Source of the DNA: Mesorhizobium sp. B2-7-2
GTDB taxonomy: Bacteria > Pseudomonadota > Alphaproteobacteria > Rhizobiales > Rhizobiaceae
NCBI RefSeq assembly: GCF_006440775.1
Contig: NZ_VFTZ01000006.1
Location: 1-64,000 of the forward strand
Length of the DNA: 64,000 nucleotides
Direction: 5' to 3'
Under the pieces are notes generated by a model that had not been told where the DNA came from, made no database searches, and saw only the letters and a list, made by a program, of their open reading frames with translations. Each line of letters starts with the position of its first letter. Positions within the stretch are counted from its first letter, which is position 1. Shown in pieces: positions 8,986 through 17,424 of the stretch. Made by a program: the position numbers and the translations under genes.

Positions 8986-9780
8986 CTATCCGACCGGCTT
9001 CCAACCGCGCAGATGAGTGGGGCGGTGCTCGCCACTGTCAAGCACCTTCTGCATCGCCTCCCAGGTCTTGATGTTCTTGTCGACATAGGCCGCGCCGACC
9101 GCTGCCGCGGCCTGCGCGTAGAGCGGCCCCTTGAGCCGCGAAAGCTCTTCGCGCGCGACCTCGCGGTACCACGGATTGCGGTCGCGGATGGTGATCTCGG
9201 TAAAGCCGGCGCGCCGCATCGCCTCGGCATAGCGCGCCGGCGAGGCCATGGCGAAGGAGAGCCCTTCGGCCGCGATATAGGCCTTCATCCGAGGCGACGG
9301 CTCGCCGTCATGCGAAATCATCCAGTTCGACGCCGCAAACACCCCGCCGGGCTTCAGCACGCGAAAGATCTCGGCGAACAGCGCGTCCTTGCCCGGCACA
9401 TGCAAAAGCGCGTCCTTGGAGAAGACGACGTCGAAGGAGGCGTCCGTGAAAGGCAGCGGCCCCGGCGGCGCCTGGACGAAGTCGACACGGTCATCGAGGC
9501 CCTGTCTGATCGCCCCTCGCCTCGCAGTCTCGATCACCGGCTTCTCGACATCGAAGCCGGTGGCCCGAGCCGCGCCGTGCGTTGCCACCAGATGCAGCGT
9601 GATGCCGCCGGCGCCGCAGCCGATATCGAGGATCGTCTTGCCCTTGAGGGAGAGGCCTTCGACCACGCGGTCGACCTCCTCCGGGCCACCCGGCGAAAGG
9701 TAGCCTTCGCCCCACAGCGCTTCGAGGAAGCGGATGGCAGTGTCGTCATATTCCGGCTCGGCGTCAGCCGTTTCGATCAT
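8986..9780 (-). CDS. SAM-dependent methyltransferase, phosphoethanolamine N-methyltransferase-like
   Basis: This 264 aa class I methyltransferase has SAM motif [11 protein letters not shown] near residue 50. An N-terminal GEGYLSPGG segment sits near residue 24 and [12 protein letters not shown] near 122. This arrangement resembles the phosphoethanolamine N-methyltransferases of protists and plants (judged from memory). The likely reaction is methyl transfer to a small amine nitrogen. It is divergent from two FAD oxidoreductases and shares with them a promoter region holding the BetI-like dyad. Any role opposite a GcvT-like demethylating protein in the same locus is inference. Confidence 0.75.
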   Translation of the reverse strand: MIETADAEPEYDDTAIRFLEALWGEGYLSPGGPEEVDRVVEGLSLKGKTILDIGCGAGGITLHLVATHGAARATGFDVEKPVIETARRGAIRQGLDDRVDFVQAPPGPLPFTDASFDVVFSKDALLHVPGKDALFAEIFRVLKPGGVFAASNWMISHDGEPSPRMKAYIAAEGLSFAMASPARYAEAMRRAGFTEITIRDRNPWYREVAREELSRLKGPLYAQAAAAVGAAYVDKNIKTWEAMQKVLDSGEHRPTHLRGWKPVG

Positions 9781-9868
9781 CGGATCCTCAACCTCAAATG
9801 CCGATGCGGATCAATCCAGAAATCAAGGCAAAGCCTAGCGCATCAATGGGAAAACGCAACACCATTTG

Positions 9869-9884
9869 TTGAACATTCATTCAA
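9869..9884. promoter_or_regulatory. Candidate BetI-like operator (TTGAA-N6-TTCAA), second copy
   Basis: TTGAACATTCATTCAA lies 89 bp upstream of the methyltransferase start and 148 bp upstream of the first FAD oxidoreductase. It differs from the dyad at 1610-1625 at three spacer positions only. Both copies are followed by T. Confidence 0.6.
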
Positions 9885-9945
9885 TATGGCTGGACAAAAA
9901 ACTGTGATCCGTGCCAAATTCGGGCAATCGGGAACAAGACGCACC

Positions 9946-10007
9946 GAGCAATTCCAGGAAAAGCGTGACGCGGTTTTCCGGAATTGCGGAGAAACAAGCA
10001 GATAGGG
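9946..10007. repeat. Dispersed repeat, family C (GAGCAATTCCAGGAAAAG type)
   Basis: It begins GAGCAATTCCAGGAAAAGCG, continues with a GGTTTTCCG block and GAATTGCG, and ends in ACAAGCAGATAGGG. Related copies are at 30321-30400, 51972-52036 and 62548-62602, and a weak one at 48061. This copy forms part of the 5' leader of the FAD oxidoreductase at 10032. Confidence 0.65.
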
Positions 10008-10031
10008 CAACCGGCTGGAGGTTCGGCGCGC

Positions 10032-11651
10032 ATGAAGGCATGGGACGCGATCGTCATCGGCGGCGGCCATAACGGGCTGGTCAACGCCTGCTATCTGCAG
10101 CGTGCCGGGCTGGACGTACTGGTGGTCGAGAAGAACGATTGGGTCGGCGGCGCGGCCACCAGCCGCGAGCTGACGCCGGGCTTCCTCTATTCCAACTGTT
10201 CCTATGTCTGCTCGCTGTTTCGGCCCGAGATCATGCGCGACCTGGAGCTGCCCCGCTTCGGCCTGCAGGTGATCTCCTATGAGGGCGGCGCGGTGTTCAC
10301 GCGCGACGGCGACTACCTCGCCAACTACCGCGATCATGACGCGCATCGCCGTGAGTTCGCCCGCTTTTCGAAGCGCGACGCCGAGGCCTATGACCGCTAT
10401 TCGCGCGACGTCACGAGACAGTGCCGCTTCATCCAGCCGCTCTTGATGCGCACCGCGCCCGACCCGACGAGCTTCAGGCCGCGCGACGTTGGCGAGCTGC
10501 TTTATCTCGGCAAGAAATTCGCCGGCCTCTCGGCCGAGGAGATGGCGTTGACCTTGCGCTTCTGGACGATGTCGATCTCGGACTTCCTCGACGAATATTT
10601 CGAGACCGACGTCATCAAGGCGAACTTCGCGCTTTCAGGTATCATCGGCACGGCGCTCGGCCCGATGTCGCCGGGCACGGCCTATGTGCTCCTCCACCAC
10701 TATATGGGCGAGGTCGACGGCTCGGTCGGCGCCTGGGGCTATGCGCGCGGCGGCATGGGTGCCGTCACCAAGGCGCTGGCTGCCTCCTTCAAGGCCAGCG
10801 GCGGCACCATCCGCACCGGCGCCGAGGTCGACCACGTGCTGATCAGGAAAGGCAAGGCCAAGGGCGTCGTACTTGCCGGCGGCGAGGAGATCCATGGCAA
10901 GCTCGTCATCTCCAATGCCGACGTCAAGCGCACCTTCCTGAAGCTGGTCGAGGAAAAGGAGCTGCCCGACATCTTCCTGCGCCACGTCAGGAACTTCAAG
11001 ATCCGCGGCTCATCCGGCAAGGTCAACATCGCGCTCGATTCCCTGCCCGAATTCCCGGCTTTGCCGAAGGATTCGCCGGTCTACCGCGCCGACATGCATT
11101 TCACCGATTCCATCGAGCGCATGGAGCGCGCCTATGACGACTGGAAGGCCGGACGCTGGTCGGCCGATCCCTTCCTCGACATGATGATCCCGACCACGCT
11201 CGACCCGACCATGGCACCGCCGGGCAAGCATTTCATGAGCTGCTTCGTCCAATACGCGCCGCCCAAGATCGGCGGCCGCGACTGGACCGAGGCCGACCGC
11301 GACGGCTTCGCCGAAAGCGTGATTGCGCAGATCGCCGACTATTCGCCCGGCTTCCGCGACCGCATCGTCCATATGGAAGTGCGAACGCCGCGCGAGATCG
11401 AGGCCGAGGTCGGCCTCACCGAAGGCAACATTTTTCAGGGCGAGCTCACCTTCGACCAGCTGGTCTTCAACCGCCCGGTGCCGGGCTACGCGCAATACCG
11501 TTCGCCGCTCAGTGGGCTCTATATGTGCGGCTCTTCCACCCATCCGGGCGGCGGCGTCATGGGCGCGCCCGGGCGCAATGCCGCCGCAGAGATCCTGCGC
11601 GATCTTGCCAAGCCAACCCTGCATATGAGCCCTGCCCATGACGTCATCTGA
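10032..11651 (+). CDS. NAD(P)/FAD-dependent oxidoreductase (COG1233 type), first of a pair
   Basis: This 539 aa protein has an N-terminal Rossmann motif, VIGGGHNGLVNA, near residue 8 and a second dinucleotide contact, VVEKNDWVGGAA, near 33. The C-terminal segment, CGSSTHPGGGVMGAPGRNAA, closes the FAD site. It resembles phytoene desaturase/PYROXD2-like flavoproteins, whose substrates are mostly unknown. The ATG at 10032 is chosen because GGAGG precedes it. A TTG 48 bases upstream lies inside the family C repeat. Its 3' end overlaps the next, homologous gene by 14 bases. Context suggests oxidation of an amine-derived intermediate. Confidence 0.82.
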   Translation: MKAWDAIVIGGGHNGLVNACYLQRAGLDVLVVEKNDWVGGAATSRELTPGFLYSNCSYVCSLFRPEIMRDLELPRFGLQVISYEGGAVFTRDGDYLANYRDHDAHRREFARFSKRDAEAYDRYSRDVTRQCRFIQPLLMRTAPDPTSFRPRDVGELLYLGKKFAGLSAEEMALTLRFWTMSISDFLDEYFETDVIKANFALSGIIGTALGPMSPGTAYVLLHHYMGEVDGSVGAWGYARGGMGAVTKALAASFKASGGTIRTGAEVDHVLIRKGKAKGVVLAGGEEIHGKLVISNADVKRTFLKLVEEKELPDIFLRHVRNFKIRGSSGKVNIALDSLPEFPALPKDSPVYRADMHFTDSIERMERAYDDWKAGRWSADPFLDMMIPTTLDPTMAPPGKHFMSCFVQYAPPKIGGRDWTEADRDGFAESVIAQIADYSPGFRDRIVHMEVRTPREIEAEVGLTEGNIFQGELTFDQLVFNRPVPGYAQYRSPLSGLYMCGSSTHPGGGVMGAPGRNAAAEILRDLAKPTLHMSPAHDVI

Positions 11652-13212
11652 TTTGAACTGGGACGCCATCGTCATCGGCGGCGGCCATAATGGCCTCGTC
11701 GCCGCCGCAACGCTGGCCAAATCCGGCCGCAAGGTGCTGCTGCTCGAGGCCGGCAACGAGGTCGGCGGCGCCGCGCGCACCGAGGAGTTCGCGCCGGGCT
11801 TTCGCGTCTCCACGGTCGCGCATCTGCTCAATCGACTGCATCCCGATGTGGTGAAGACGCTGGAGCTGGAACGCCACGGATTGACGGTAGAGCGCGGCGA
11901 CTTCGTGCCGTCGGTTGCGCTGTCGAGAGACGGTCCGCTGGCGCTGCACGGCGCCTATGGCGAGGTGCTGACGGGCGCCAGCCCTTCGGAACAGTCCGCC
12001 TGGAAAGATTTGCGCGCGCAATTGCTGCGCTATGCCGGCGTGCTGAAGCCTTTCCTGTCGCGCCGACCGCCTGATCTTGGCGGCATGTCGCTGGCCGAGA
12101 TGACCGGGCTCGGCCAGACCGCGCTGGCGCTGAAGCGGCTCGGCAAGGAAGACGTGCGCGACTTCCTGCGCGTGCTTCTGATGAATGTCTACGACATGCT
12201 CGACGAGCAGCTGTCGGACGACCGGCTGAAGGGCCTGCTTGCTTTCGACGCGACGCTCGGCTCGCATCTTGGGCCGCGCTCGCCGACTTCGCTGCTCGGC
12301 CTCTACTACAGGCTTGCCGGCGAGATAGGCGGCCTTGCCGGCGCGCAGATCCAGCCGAAAGGCGGCATGGGCGCTGTCGTCGCCGCCATCCGCGCGGCGG
12401 CGGATAGGGCGGGCGTTTCGATCCGCCCGGCTTCGCCGGTCGCCAAGGTGATCGTCGAGAAGGGCCGCGCCGTCGGCGTCGTCACGCAGGGCGGCGAAAC
12501 GCTGCGGGCCAAGAGCGTGGTTTCCGCCATCAACCCGGCGACCACGATCCTCGACCTTGTCGGGCCGCGCGAGGTCGATACCGGCTTCGTGCGCAAGGTG
12601 AAGAACATCCGCATGAAGGGCGATGCGGCCAAGCTGCATCTGGCGCTGGACCGGCCGCCGCAATTTTCGGGCGTCGACGCCGCCGGCCACAAGGGCCGCC
12701 TCGTCGTCGCGCCTTCGCCCGACCATGTCGAGCGCGCCTTCAATCCGTCGAAATACGGCGAGTTCTCGCCCGAGCCGGTGATGGAGGTCACGCTGCCCAG
12801 CCTGGCCGACCCATCGCTCGCCCCATCAGGCGCCTGCGTGCTTTCGGCCGTGGTGCAATACGCGCCCTATGCGTTGAGAGAGGGCTGGGCCGCCGGCAAG
12901 GCGCGCTTCCTCAAGGCGATCATGGCGCAGCTCGAGACCTATGCGCCCGGCATCGGCGCCGCGGTCCGCCACGCCGAGCTCCTTACGCCCGCCGACATCG
13001 AGGCGCGCTACCGCATGCCTGGCGGCCACTGGCACCATGGCGAGTTGCAGGCCGACCAGATGCTGATGTCACGGCCGGTCTCCGGCTGGTCGGGCTACGA
13101 CACGCCGCTCGAAGGGCTGTTCCTTGCCGGCGCCGGCTCGCATCCGGGCGGCGGCATTTCCGGCGCGCCCGGCCTCAACGCCGCGCGCCGTATCATCGCG
13201 ATGAGGGGGTGA
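11638..13212 (+). CDS. NAD(P)/FAD-dependent oxidoreductase (COG1233 type), second of a pair
   Basis: This 524 aa protein is a clear paralogue of the preceding gene. It has VIGGGHNGLVAA near residue 13, LLEAGNEVGGAARTE near 36 and a C-terminal GAGSHPGGGISGAPGLNAA. It starts inside the previous gene, so the two are translationally coupled and could form a heteromer. Similarity to PYROXD2/phytoene-dehydrogenase-like proteins gives the cofactor but not the substrate. Confidence 0.82.
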   Translation: MTSSDLNWDAIVIGGGHNGLVAAATLAKSGRKVLLLEAGNEVGGAARTEEFAPGFRVSTVAHLLNRLHPDVVKTLELERHGLTVERGDFVPSVALSRDGPLALHGAYGEVLTGASPSEQSAWKDLRAQLLRYAGVLKPFLSRRPPDLGGMSLAEMTGLGQTALALKRLGKEDVRDFLRVLLMNVYDMLDEQLSDDRLKGLLAFDATLGSHLGPRSPTSLLGLYYRLAGEIGGLAGAQIQPKGGMGAVVAAIRAAADRAGVSIRPASPVAKVIVEKGRAVGVVTQGGETLRAKSVVSAINPATTILDLVGPREVDTGFVRKVKNIRMKGDAAKLHLALDRPPQFSGVDAAGHKGRLVVAPSPDHVERAFNPSKYGEFSPEPVMEVTLPSLADPSLAPSGACVLSAVVQYAPYALREGWAAGKARFLKAIMAQLETYAPGIGAAVRHAELLTPADIEARYRMPGGHWHHGELQADQMLMSRPVSGWSGYDTPLEGLFLAGAGSHPGGGISGAPGLNAARRIIAMRG

Positions 13213-13248
13213 GGATGATTTCGCAGTTCACAAACGCAGCGCTCTACG

Positions 13249-13410
13249 GCGCCCCCCTCTGCCCTGCCGGGCATCTCCCCCTCTTGGGGGGAGATCGGCT
13301 GTCCTCACGCCCGGCTCACCTCCTGCAACGTCGAAGATCGGCGAAGTCGCCAGCGACAGCCAATCTCCCCCCTTGTGGGGGAGATGTCCGGCAGGACAGA
13401 GGGGGGCGCG
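13249..13410. repeat. Long inverted repeat, intergenic element (family A relative)
   Basis: The left arm (13249-13302) has GCCCCCCTCTGCCCTGCCGG, then CATCTCCCC and a GGGGGGAGATCGGCTGTC end. It is mirrored by the right arm (13355-13410), which ends GTCCGGCAGGACAGAGGGGG. The spacer is about 50 bp. It sits inside the operon between the second FAD oxidoreductase and the GcvT-like gene and would fold into a strong RNA stem. Confidence 0.8.
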
Positions 13411-13423
13411 AAGGAACGCCGTC

Positions 13424-14662
13424 ATGAACCATCATCCCACGATCAAGCCCTCGGCCGACACCCGCACCCTCGCCCAATCCCACTTCCGCACTTTGCGCAT
13501 GGGCACGCCCTTCCAGCCGCGCATCGACGCGCTGGCGCTGACGAACGACTGGTACAACTGGGCCGGCTACCGCGCGCCGCATTCTCTGTGGGACGAGGAG
13601 CTCGAATATTTCGCCATCCGCAGCCAGGCGGCGCTGTTCGACATCTCGCCGATGACCAAATACCGGATCGAGGGTCCGGACGCCGAAGCCTATCTCGACC
13701 GCGTCACGCTGCGCGACGTGACCAAGCTGAAACCCGGCCGCGTCCACTACACCGCCTGGTGCGATGACGAAGGCTTCGTTCTCGACGATGGCACTTTGTT
13801 CCGGCTCTCGCCGACACGCTTCCGTCTCTGCTCGCAGGAGCGCCATCTGCCCTGGCTGCTCGACAGCGCGATCGGCTATCAGGTCAGTGTCGAGGAAGAG
13901 ACCGAAGCGGTCGCCGGACTGGCGCTCCAGGGCCCGACCTCCTTCGCCATCCTGCGCGAAGCGGGCTTTGCAGGCGTCGAGCGGCTGAAAATCTTCGACG
14001 TCGCCGAGTTCGCGCATGACGACGCTGCGGTGACCATCTCGCGCACCGGCTTCACCGGCGATCTCGGCTACGAATTGTTCGTGCCGGCCGACAAGGCGCT
14101 GAGCCTGTGGGACCGGCTGATGGCGGCGGGCGAGCTGCGCGGCATCCGCGCCATCGGCTATACCGCGCTGAACCGCGCCCGGCTGGAGGCGGGGCTGATC
14201 GTCGCCAATGCCGATTTCATAGCTGCCGAGCATGCCATCCGCGCCGACCGCCTGCGCATGCCGGACGAGATCGGCCTCGGCTTCATGATCGATCCAGACA
14301 AAGGCCATTTCAACGGCCGCCGCGCCATCCTCGAAGCCCGGACGAAGAAGAAGCTGCGCCATGTGCTGGTCGGCCTGGAGATCGAAGGCAACATCCCGGC
14401 CGAGCATGCGATCGTCTACTACAAGAAGAGCCGGGAGGTCGGGCTGGTCAGCGCGGCGATGTGGTCGCCCATGGCCAAGCGCAACATCGCGCTCGCCTCG
14501 CTGCAGCGGCCCTGTGGCGACACGATCGTCGACGACCTCTGGGTCGAGATTTACGCCATGCGCGAGCTGCAGTACCAGAAGCTGATGAAGAAGGCGAAGG
14601 TGGTGCCACGGCCCTTCATCAAGCTCGACCGCCGCACCGCCAACCCGCCCGCGGACTTTTGA
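13424..14662 (+). CDS. GcvT-like aminomethyltransferase / folate-dependent demethylase
   Basis: This 412 aa protein is a little longer than GcvT (about 365 aa). It has the folate-binding GcvT barrel: LFDISPMTKYRIEGPDA near residue 70, VAGLALQGP near 163, RTGFTGDLGYELFV near 207 and a C-terminal domain from about 300. The family includes the glycine cleavage T protein, DMSP demethylase and dimethylglycine/sarcosine dehydrogenase domains, all passing a one-carbon unit to tetrahydrofolate. No gcvH or gcvP is nearby, so it is probably not the glycine cleavage protein. The ATG has AAGGA upstream. Demethylation of an N-methylated amine is a plausible but unproven role. Confidence 0.82.
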   Translation: MNHHPTIKPSADTRTLAQSHFRTLRMGTPFQPRIDALALTNDWYNWAGYRAPHSLWDEELEYFAIRSQAALFDISPMTKYRIEGPDAEAYLDRVTLRDVTKLKPGRVHYTAWCDDEGFVLDDGTLFRLSPTRFRLCSQERHLPWLLDSAIGYQVSVEEETEAVAGLALQGPTSFAILREAGFAGVERLKIFDVAEFAHDDAAVTISRTGFTGDLGYELFVPADKALSLWDRLMAAGELRGIRAIGYTALNRARLEAGLIVANADFIAAEHAIRADRLRMPDEIGLGFMIDPDKGHFNGRRAILEARTKKKLRHVLVGLEIEGNIPAEHAIVYYKKSREVGLVSAAMWSPMAKRNIALASLQRPCGDTIVDDLWVEIYAMRELQYQKLMKKAKVVPRPFIKLDRRTANPPADF

Positions 14663-14664
14663 CC

Positions 14665-14916
14665 ATGGCAAGCGAAGCGGAGGACCTGGAGGCCGAAGCC
14701 GCCGAGCAGTGGCAACTGGTCAACACGCCGCTCGGCGAGATGTGGTCCGGCCGGACCCGCTACGCGGCGGCGATGTATTTCTTCAAGCGCGGCGAAATGA
14801 ACGCCGAGACGCTCGAGGTCTACCGCATTTGCGCCCGGCTCGACCATGAGGATCCCCTGCCAATCATCCGCGACCGCAGCGTCGGCAAGGAATGGCTGAA
14901 GCGCCTGGGTGCTTAG
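14665..14916 (+). CDS. Small conserved-looking protein of unknown function (83 aa)
   Basis: It begins two bases after the stop codon of the GcvT-like gene, so it is translated from the same mRNA. The protein is acidic at the N-terminus (EAEDLEAEAAEQ) with a Trp/Tyr-rich middle and a basic end (GKEWLKRLGA). There is no signal peptide or membrane segment. The tight spacing and codon use like its neighbours support a real gene. I do not recognise the family. Confidence 0.65.
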   Translation: MASEAEDLEAEAAEQWQLVNTPLGEMWSGRTRYAAAMYFFKRGEMNAETLEVYRICARLDHEDPLPIIRDRSVGKEWLKRLGA

Positions 14917-14926
14917 GGTACGCCTC

Positions 14927-15115
14927 ACTTCGTCATTCTAGGGCGGAGCAAGGAGCGAAGCGACGCGCAGACCCTAGAAATCCATTCCGTGACTTAGAGG
15001 CGCCGCTACAGTGCAGAATTTTGCTCCGTTGCACGCCTTGGCGAAGGTAACGGAATGGATTCTAGGGGTCTGCGCGACGGAGCTTCTCTCCTGCTTCGCC
15101 CTAGAATGACGAAGT
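14927..15115. repeat. Inverted repeat element, family B (CGTCATTCTAGGGCGGAGC type)
   Basis: The left arm (14927-14990) begins ACTTCGTCATTCTAGGGCGG and ends in AATCCATTCCGT. The right arm (15049-15115) is close to its reverse complement, ACGGAATGGATTCTAGGG onward to ATGACGAAGT. A related single hairpin lies at 60401-60460. It fills the gap between two convergent genes and may act as a bidirectional terminator. Confidence 0.8.
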
Positions 15116-15170
15116 TGAGAGCGTTCTGCCTCCAATCTCTGAGCGTCGATGATCGTCCCTTCACGGACAC

Positions 15171-16229
15171 TTATCCGATGGTCCTTTCAAGCACGCTCAA
15201 CCAATTGCGACAAGCGATCTTCTCGATCAGCGTGCGCCCGAAACCGCGCGCGGCGAGCGCGTCGATGAGCTTCGGCAGACCGGCGACGTCGCCGATGGGG
15301 GCTGGGATCATGGCGCCGTCGAAATCCGAGCCTAGCCCGACCCCGTCCTCACCCAGCGCCTGCAACAGCGAGTCGATGTGGCGCACCATGATATCAATGC
15401 TGGTGTCGGCGTTCATGCGGCCGTCCTCGCGCAGGAAGCCGGTGGCGAAGTTCAGGCCCACCATGCCGCCGGATTCGCGGATCGCGCCGAGCTGCCAGTC
15501 GGTCAGGTTGCGCGAATGGCCGCAGATCGCATGCACGTTGGAATGGGTCGCGACCAGCGGCGCATCGCTAAGCTCGGCCACGTCGCGAAAACCCTTCTCG
15601 TTGAGATGCGAGAGGTCAATCATGATCCTTAGCTGGTTGCACGCCTTGACCAGCGCCTTGCCGGCATCGGTGAGACCAGGCCCGGTGTCGGGCGAGGACG
15701 GAAAGCGGAACGGCACGCCGTTGCCGAAGGCGTTGGGGCGGCTCCAGACGATGCCCAGCGAGCGCAGCCCTGCGGCGTGAAGCACGTCGAGCATGGCAAG
15801 CCCGGGATCGATCGCCTCGACGCCCTCGATGTGGAACACCGCCGCGATCGAGCCTTTCGCCATCGCGTCACGCACATCGCCGGCGCTGCGGCAGACGGTC
15901 AGAGCGCCGGCGCGCTCCAGCCGGAACAGGATCGAAGCCATGCCGATGGTCGATGTGATCGCCTCGGCCTGGGGCAGTTCCGGCGGCAGCGGTTCATTGT
16001 CGCTCGGCGCCGGCGGCACGGCGCTGCGTTTCGACTTTTCGACCGGCGGCGGAAAGATCGCGAACATGCCACCGGCAAAGCCGCCTTTCCTGGCGCGCGG
16101 CAGGTCGATATGCCCGCCCGGCGTCCCCTCGATGAACAGCTTTTCGACGTCGGCTTCCTTCGACTGGTAGAGCCGAAGCAGCGTGTCGTTATGTCCGTCG
16201 AAAACGGGGATCAGGTCGGTATCGGTCAT
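15171..16229 (-). CDS. Membrane dipeptidase, peptidase family M19
   Basis: This 352 aa protein has the length of renal-dipeptidase-like zinc enzymes. The metal-binding FDGHND motif lies near residue 10, the bridging glutamate in FHIEG near 120, and histidines in DLSHLN and ATHSNVH around 205 and 228. DFDGA lies near the end. ATG 16229 is preferred because it leaves FDGHND at the expected place. A TTG 15 bases upstream is possible. The M19 family cleaves dipeptides, including those with D-residues. A homologue neighbours the dimethylglycine genes of Pseudomonas, but here it is separated from the amine locus by a repeat. Confidence 0.9.
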   Translation of the reverse strand: MTDTDLIPVFDGHNDTLLRLYQSKEADVEKLFIEGTPGGHIDLPRARKGGFAGGMFAIFPPPVEKSKRSAVPPAPSDNEPLPPELPQAEAITSTIGMASILFRLERAGALTVCRSAGDVRDAMAKGSIAAVFHIEGVEAIDPGLAMLDVLHAAGLRSLGIVWSRPNAFGNGVPFRFPSSPDTGPGLTDAGKALVKACNQLRIMIDLSHLNEKGFRDVAELSDAPLVATHSNVHAICGHSRNLTDWQLGAIRESGGMVGLNFATGFLREDGRMNADTSIDIMVRHIDSLLQALGEDGVGLGSDFDGAMIPAPIGDVAGLPKLIDALAARGFGRTLIEKIACRNWLSVLERTIG

Positions 16230-16329
16230 CAGGGAGCCATTCAAATCGGGGACGGGCGGGACGACAGATTTCGTCCGGGCGAACCGTCAACTTAGGCAAG
16301 ATGACCGGGCGGTGCAAATGCCAAGAGCT

Positions 16330-16479
16330 TCCCCTTCTCCCCTTGTGGGAGAAGGTGGATCGGCGCGATAGCGCCGAGACGGATGAGGGGTGTTCCAGGG
16401 AATGCCAACGTCTCACTCCGCTGGAACACCCCTCATCCGGCCGCTGCGCGGCCACCTTCTCCCACAGGGGGACAAGGGA
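16330..16479. repeat. Inverted repeat element, family A (full length)
   Basis: The left arm begins TCCCCTTCTCCCCTTGTGGG and runs to GATGAGGGGTGTTCC. The right arm, GGAACACCCCTCATCCGGC to CCCACAGGGGGACAAGGGA, mirrors it around a 25 bp centre. It lies between the GNAT gene's stop and the dipeptidase start. Confidence 0.8.
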
Positions 16480-16488
16480 AAGACGGTG

Positions 16489-16788
16489 CTACTGTTTCAG
16501 GACATCCGCCCATTCCGGATGGCGACGGAATTGGGCGTTGGCGAAGGGGCAGAGCGGGATGATCTTCTTGCCGGCGGCGCGCGCATCCTCGACCGCGCGG
16601 GTGACGAGCCGAAGCCCGGCGCCCTGGCCGCGAAAGACGTCCGGCACCTCGGTGTGGTCGATGATCAGCTGGTGCTCGCCGATCTTGGTGAACGTCATCT
16701 CGGCCTCGGCGCCGCCCGGGCCGCGCAGCACGTAGCGACCCTTTGAGCCGCGGTCTTCCAGTTCGACCTCGGGCAGTTGGTCGGCCAT
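16489..16788 (-). CDS. Small GNAT-like N-acetyltransferase (COG2388 type)
   Basis: This 99 aa protein is a minimal GNAT fold of the YjdJ/GTLF3B type. The acetyl-CoA loop is FRGQGAGLRLV near residue 52, and the C-terminal CPFANAQFRRHPEW segment is typical of this family. Substrates of the family are unknown. It starts two bases after the stop of the upstream hydrolase, so it is the third gene of an operon with the dioxygenase and hydrolase. Confidence 0.85.
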   Translation of the reverse strand: MADQLPEVELEDRGSKGRYVLRGPGGAEAEMTFTKIGEHQLIIDHTEVPDVFRGQGAGLRLVTRAVEDARAAGKKIIPLCPFANAQFRRHPEWADVLKQ

Positions 16789-16790
16789 TT

Positions 16791-17420
16791 TTACTTGCCT
16801 CCTTCGGCAACGGGCGCCGGCGCGAAAAACCGCCGCGCCGCTTCGATTTCATTCGGCCGAACCTCATGCCCGCCGTCGTGCCATTCCACTGTGACATTGG
16901 CGCCGTCGGCGCGCAAATAGGCCTCGAGCCGCGACGTCAAATTGGGCGGACAGATCGGGTCGCGCCTGCCGGCCGTGATCAGGATGCGGCGGCCAGCAAG
17001 GCTGCCCTGGACGCGGGGTTCAAACGGGATCAGCGGATGCATCAGCGTCGCGCCATCGAACAGGCCCGGCTCGGCGAACACCATCGAGGCCAGGATGTTG
17101 GCGCCGTTGGAGTAGCCGAGGCCGAACACCGCCGAGGGTTTTGCGGTCTCGACGTGCGCCTTGACGAAGCCCGCCATCTTCGAGGTCGCGCGCGCCAGGT
17201 CGTCCATGTCGTAGATGCCCTCGCCGGTGCGGCGAAAGAAACGAGGAGCACCGTGCTCCGACACATCGCCGCGCGGCGAGACGATCGTCGCCGAAGGCAT
17301 AAGCTCGCGGCCGAAGCCGAGAAGCTGGTTCTCGTCGGCGCCGGTGCCGTGGAGGACGAAGAGCAGCGGGCTGCCCGGCGCACCGGGCAGCACCTTGTGG
17401 ATGTAAGTGTCCTTGCTCAT
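16791..17420 (-). CDS. Alpha/beta hydrolase, carboxylesterase/phospholipase family (MhqD-like)
   Basis: This 209 aa serine hydrolase of COG0400 has the oxyanion region LHGTGADE near residue 24 and the nucleophile elbow GLGYSNGAN near 100. An aspartate follows near GRRDPICPP, and the C-terminal histidine is in HDGGHEV. Length and partner match MhqD of the quinone-resistance mhqED operon of Bacillus. It lies four bases downstream of the ring-cleaving dioxygenase gene. A role in quinone or hydroquinone detoxification is inferred from that pairing. Confidence 0.85.
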   Translation of the reverse strand: MSKDTYIHKVLPGAPGSPLLFVLHGTGADENQLLGFGRELMPSATIVSPRGDVSEHGAPRFFRRTGEGIYDMDDLARATSKMAGFVKAHVETAKPSAVFGLGYSNGANILASMVFAEPGLFDGATLMHPLIPFEPRVQGSLAGRRILITAGRRDPICPPNLTSRLEAYLRADGANVTVEWHDGGHEVRPNEIEAARRFFAPAPVAEGGK

Positions 17421-17424
17421 GGCT

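Noticed and set aside
8257..10005. Long plus-strand open frame opposite the TetR and methyltransferase genes
   Set aside because: It lacks domains and a start signal. The opposite strand carries clear helix-turn-helix and SAM-binding motifs.
13424..14662. GcvT-like protein as the glycine cleavage T protein
   Set aside because: No gcvH or gcvP is adjacent, the protein is longer than GcvT, and it sits in an amine locus. A demethylase-type role fits better but is not proven.
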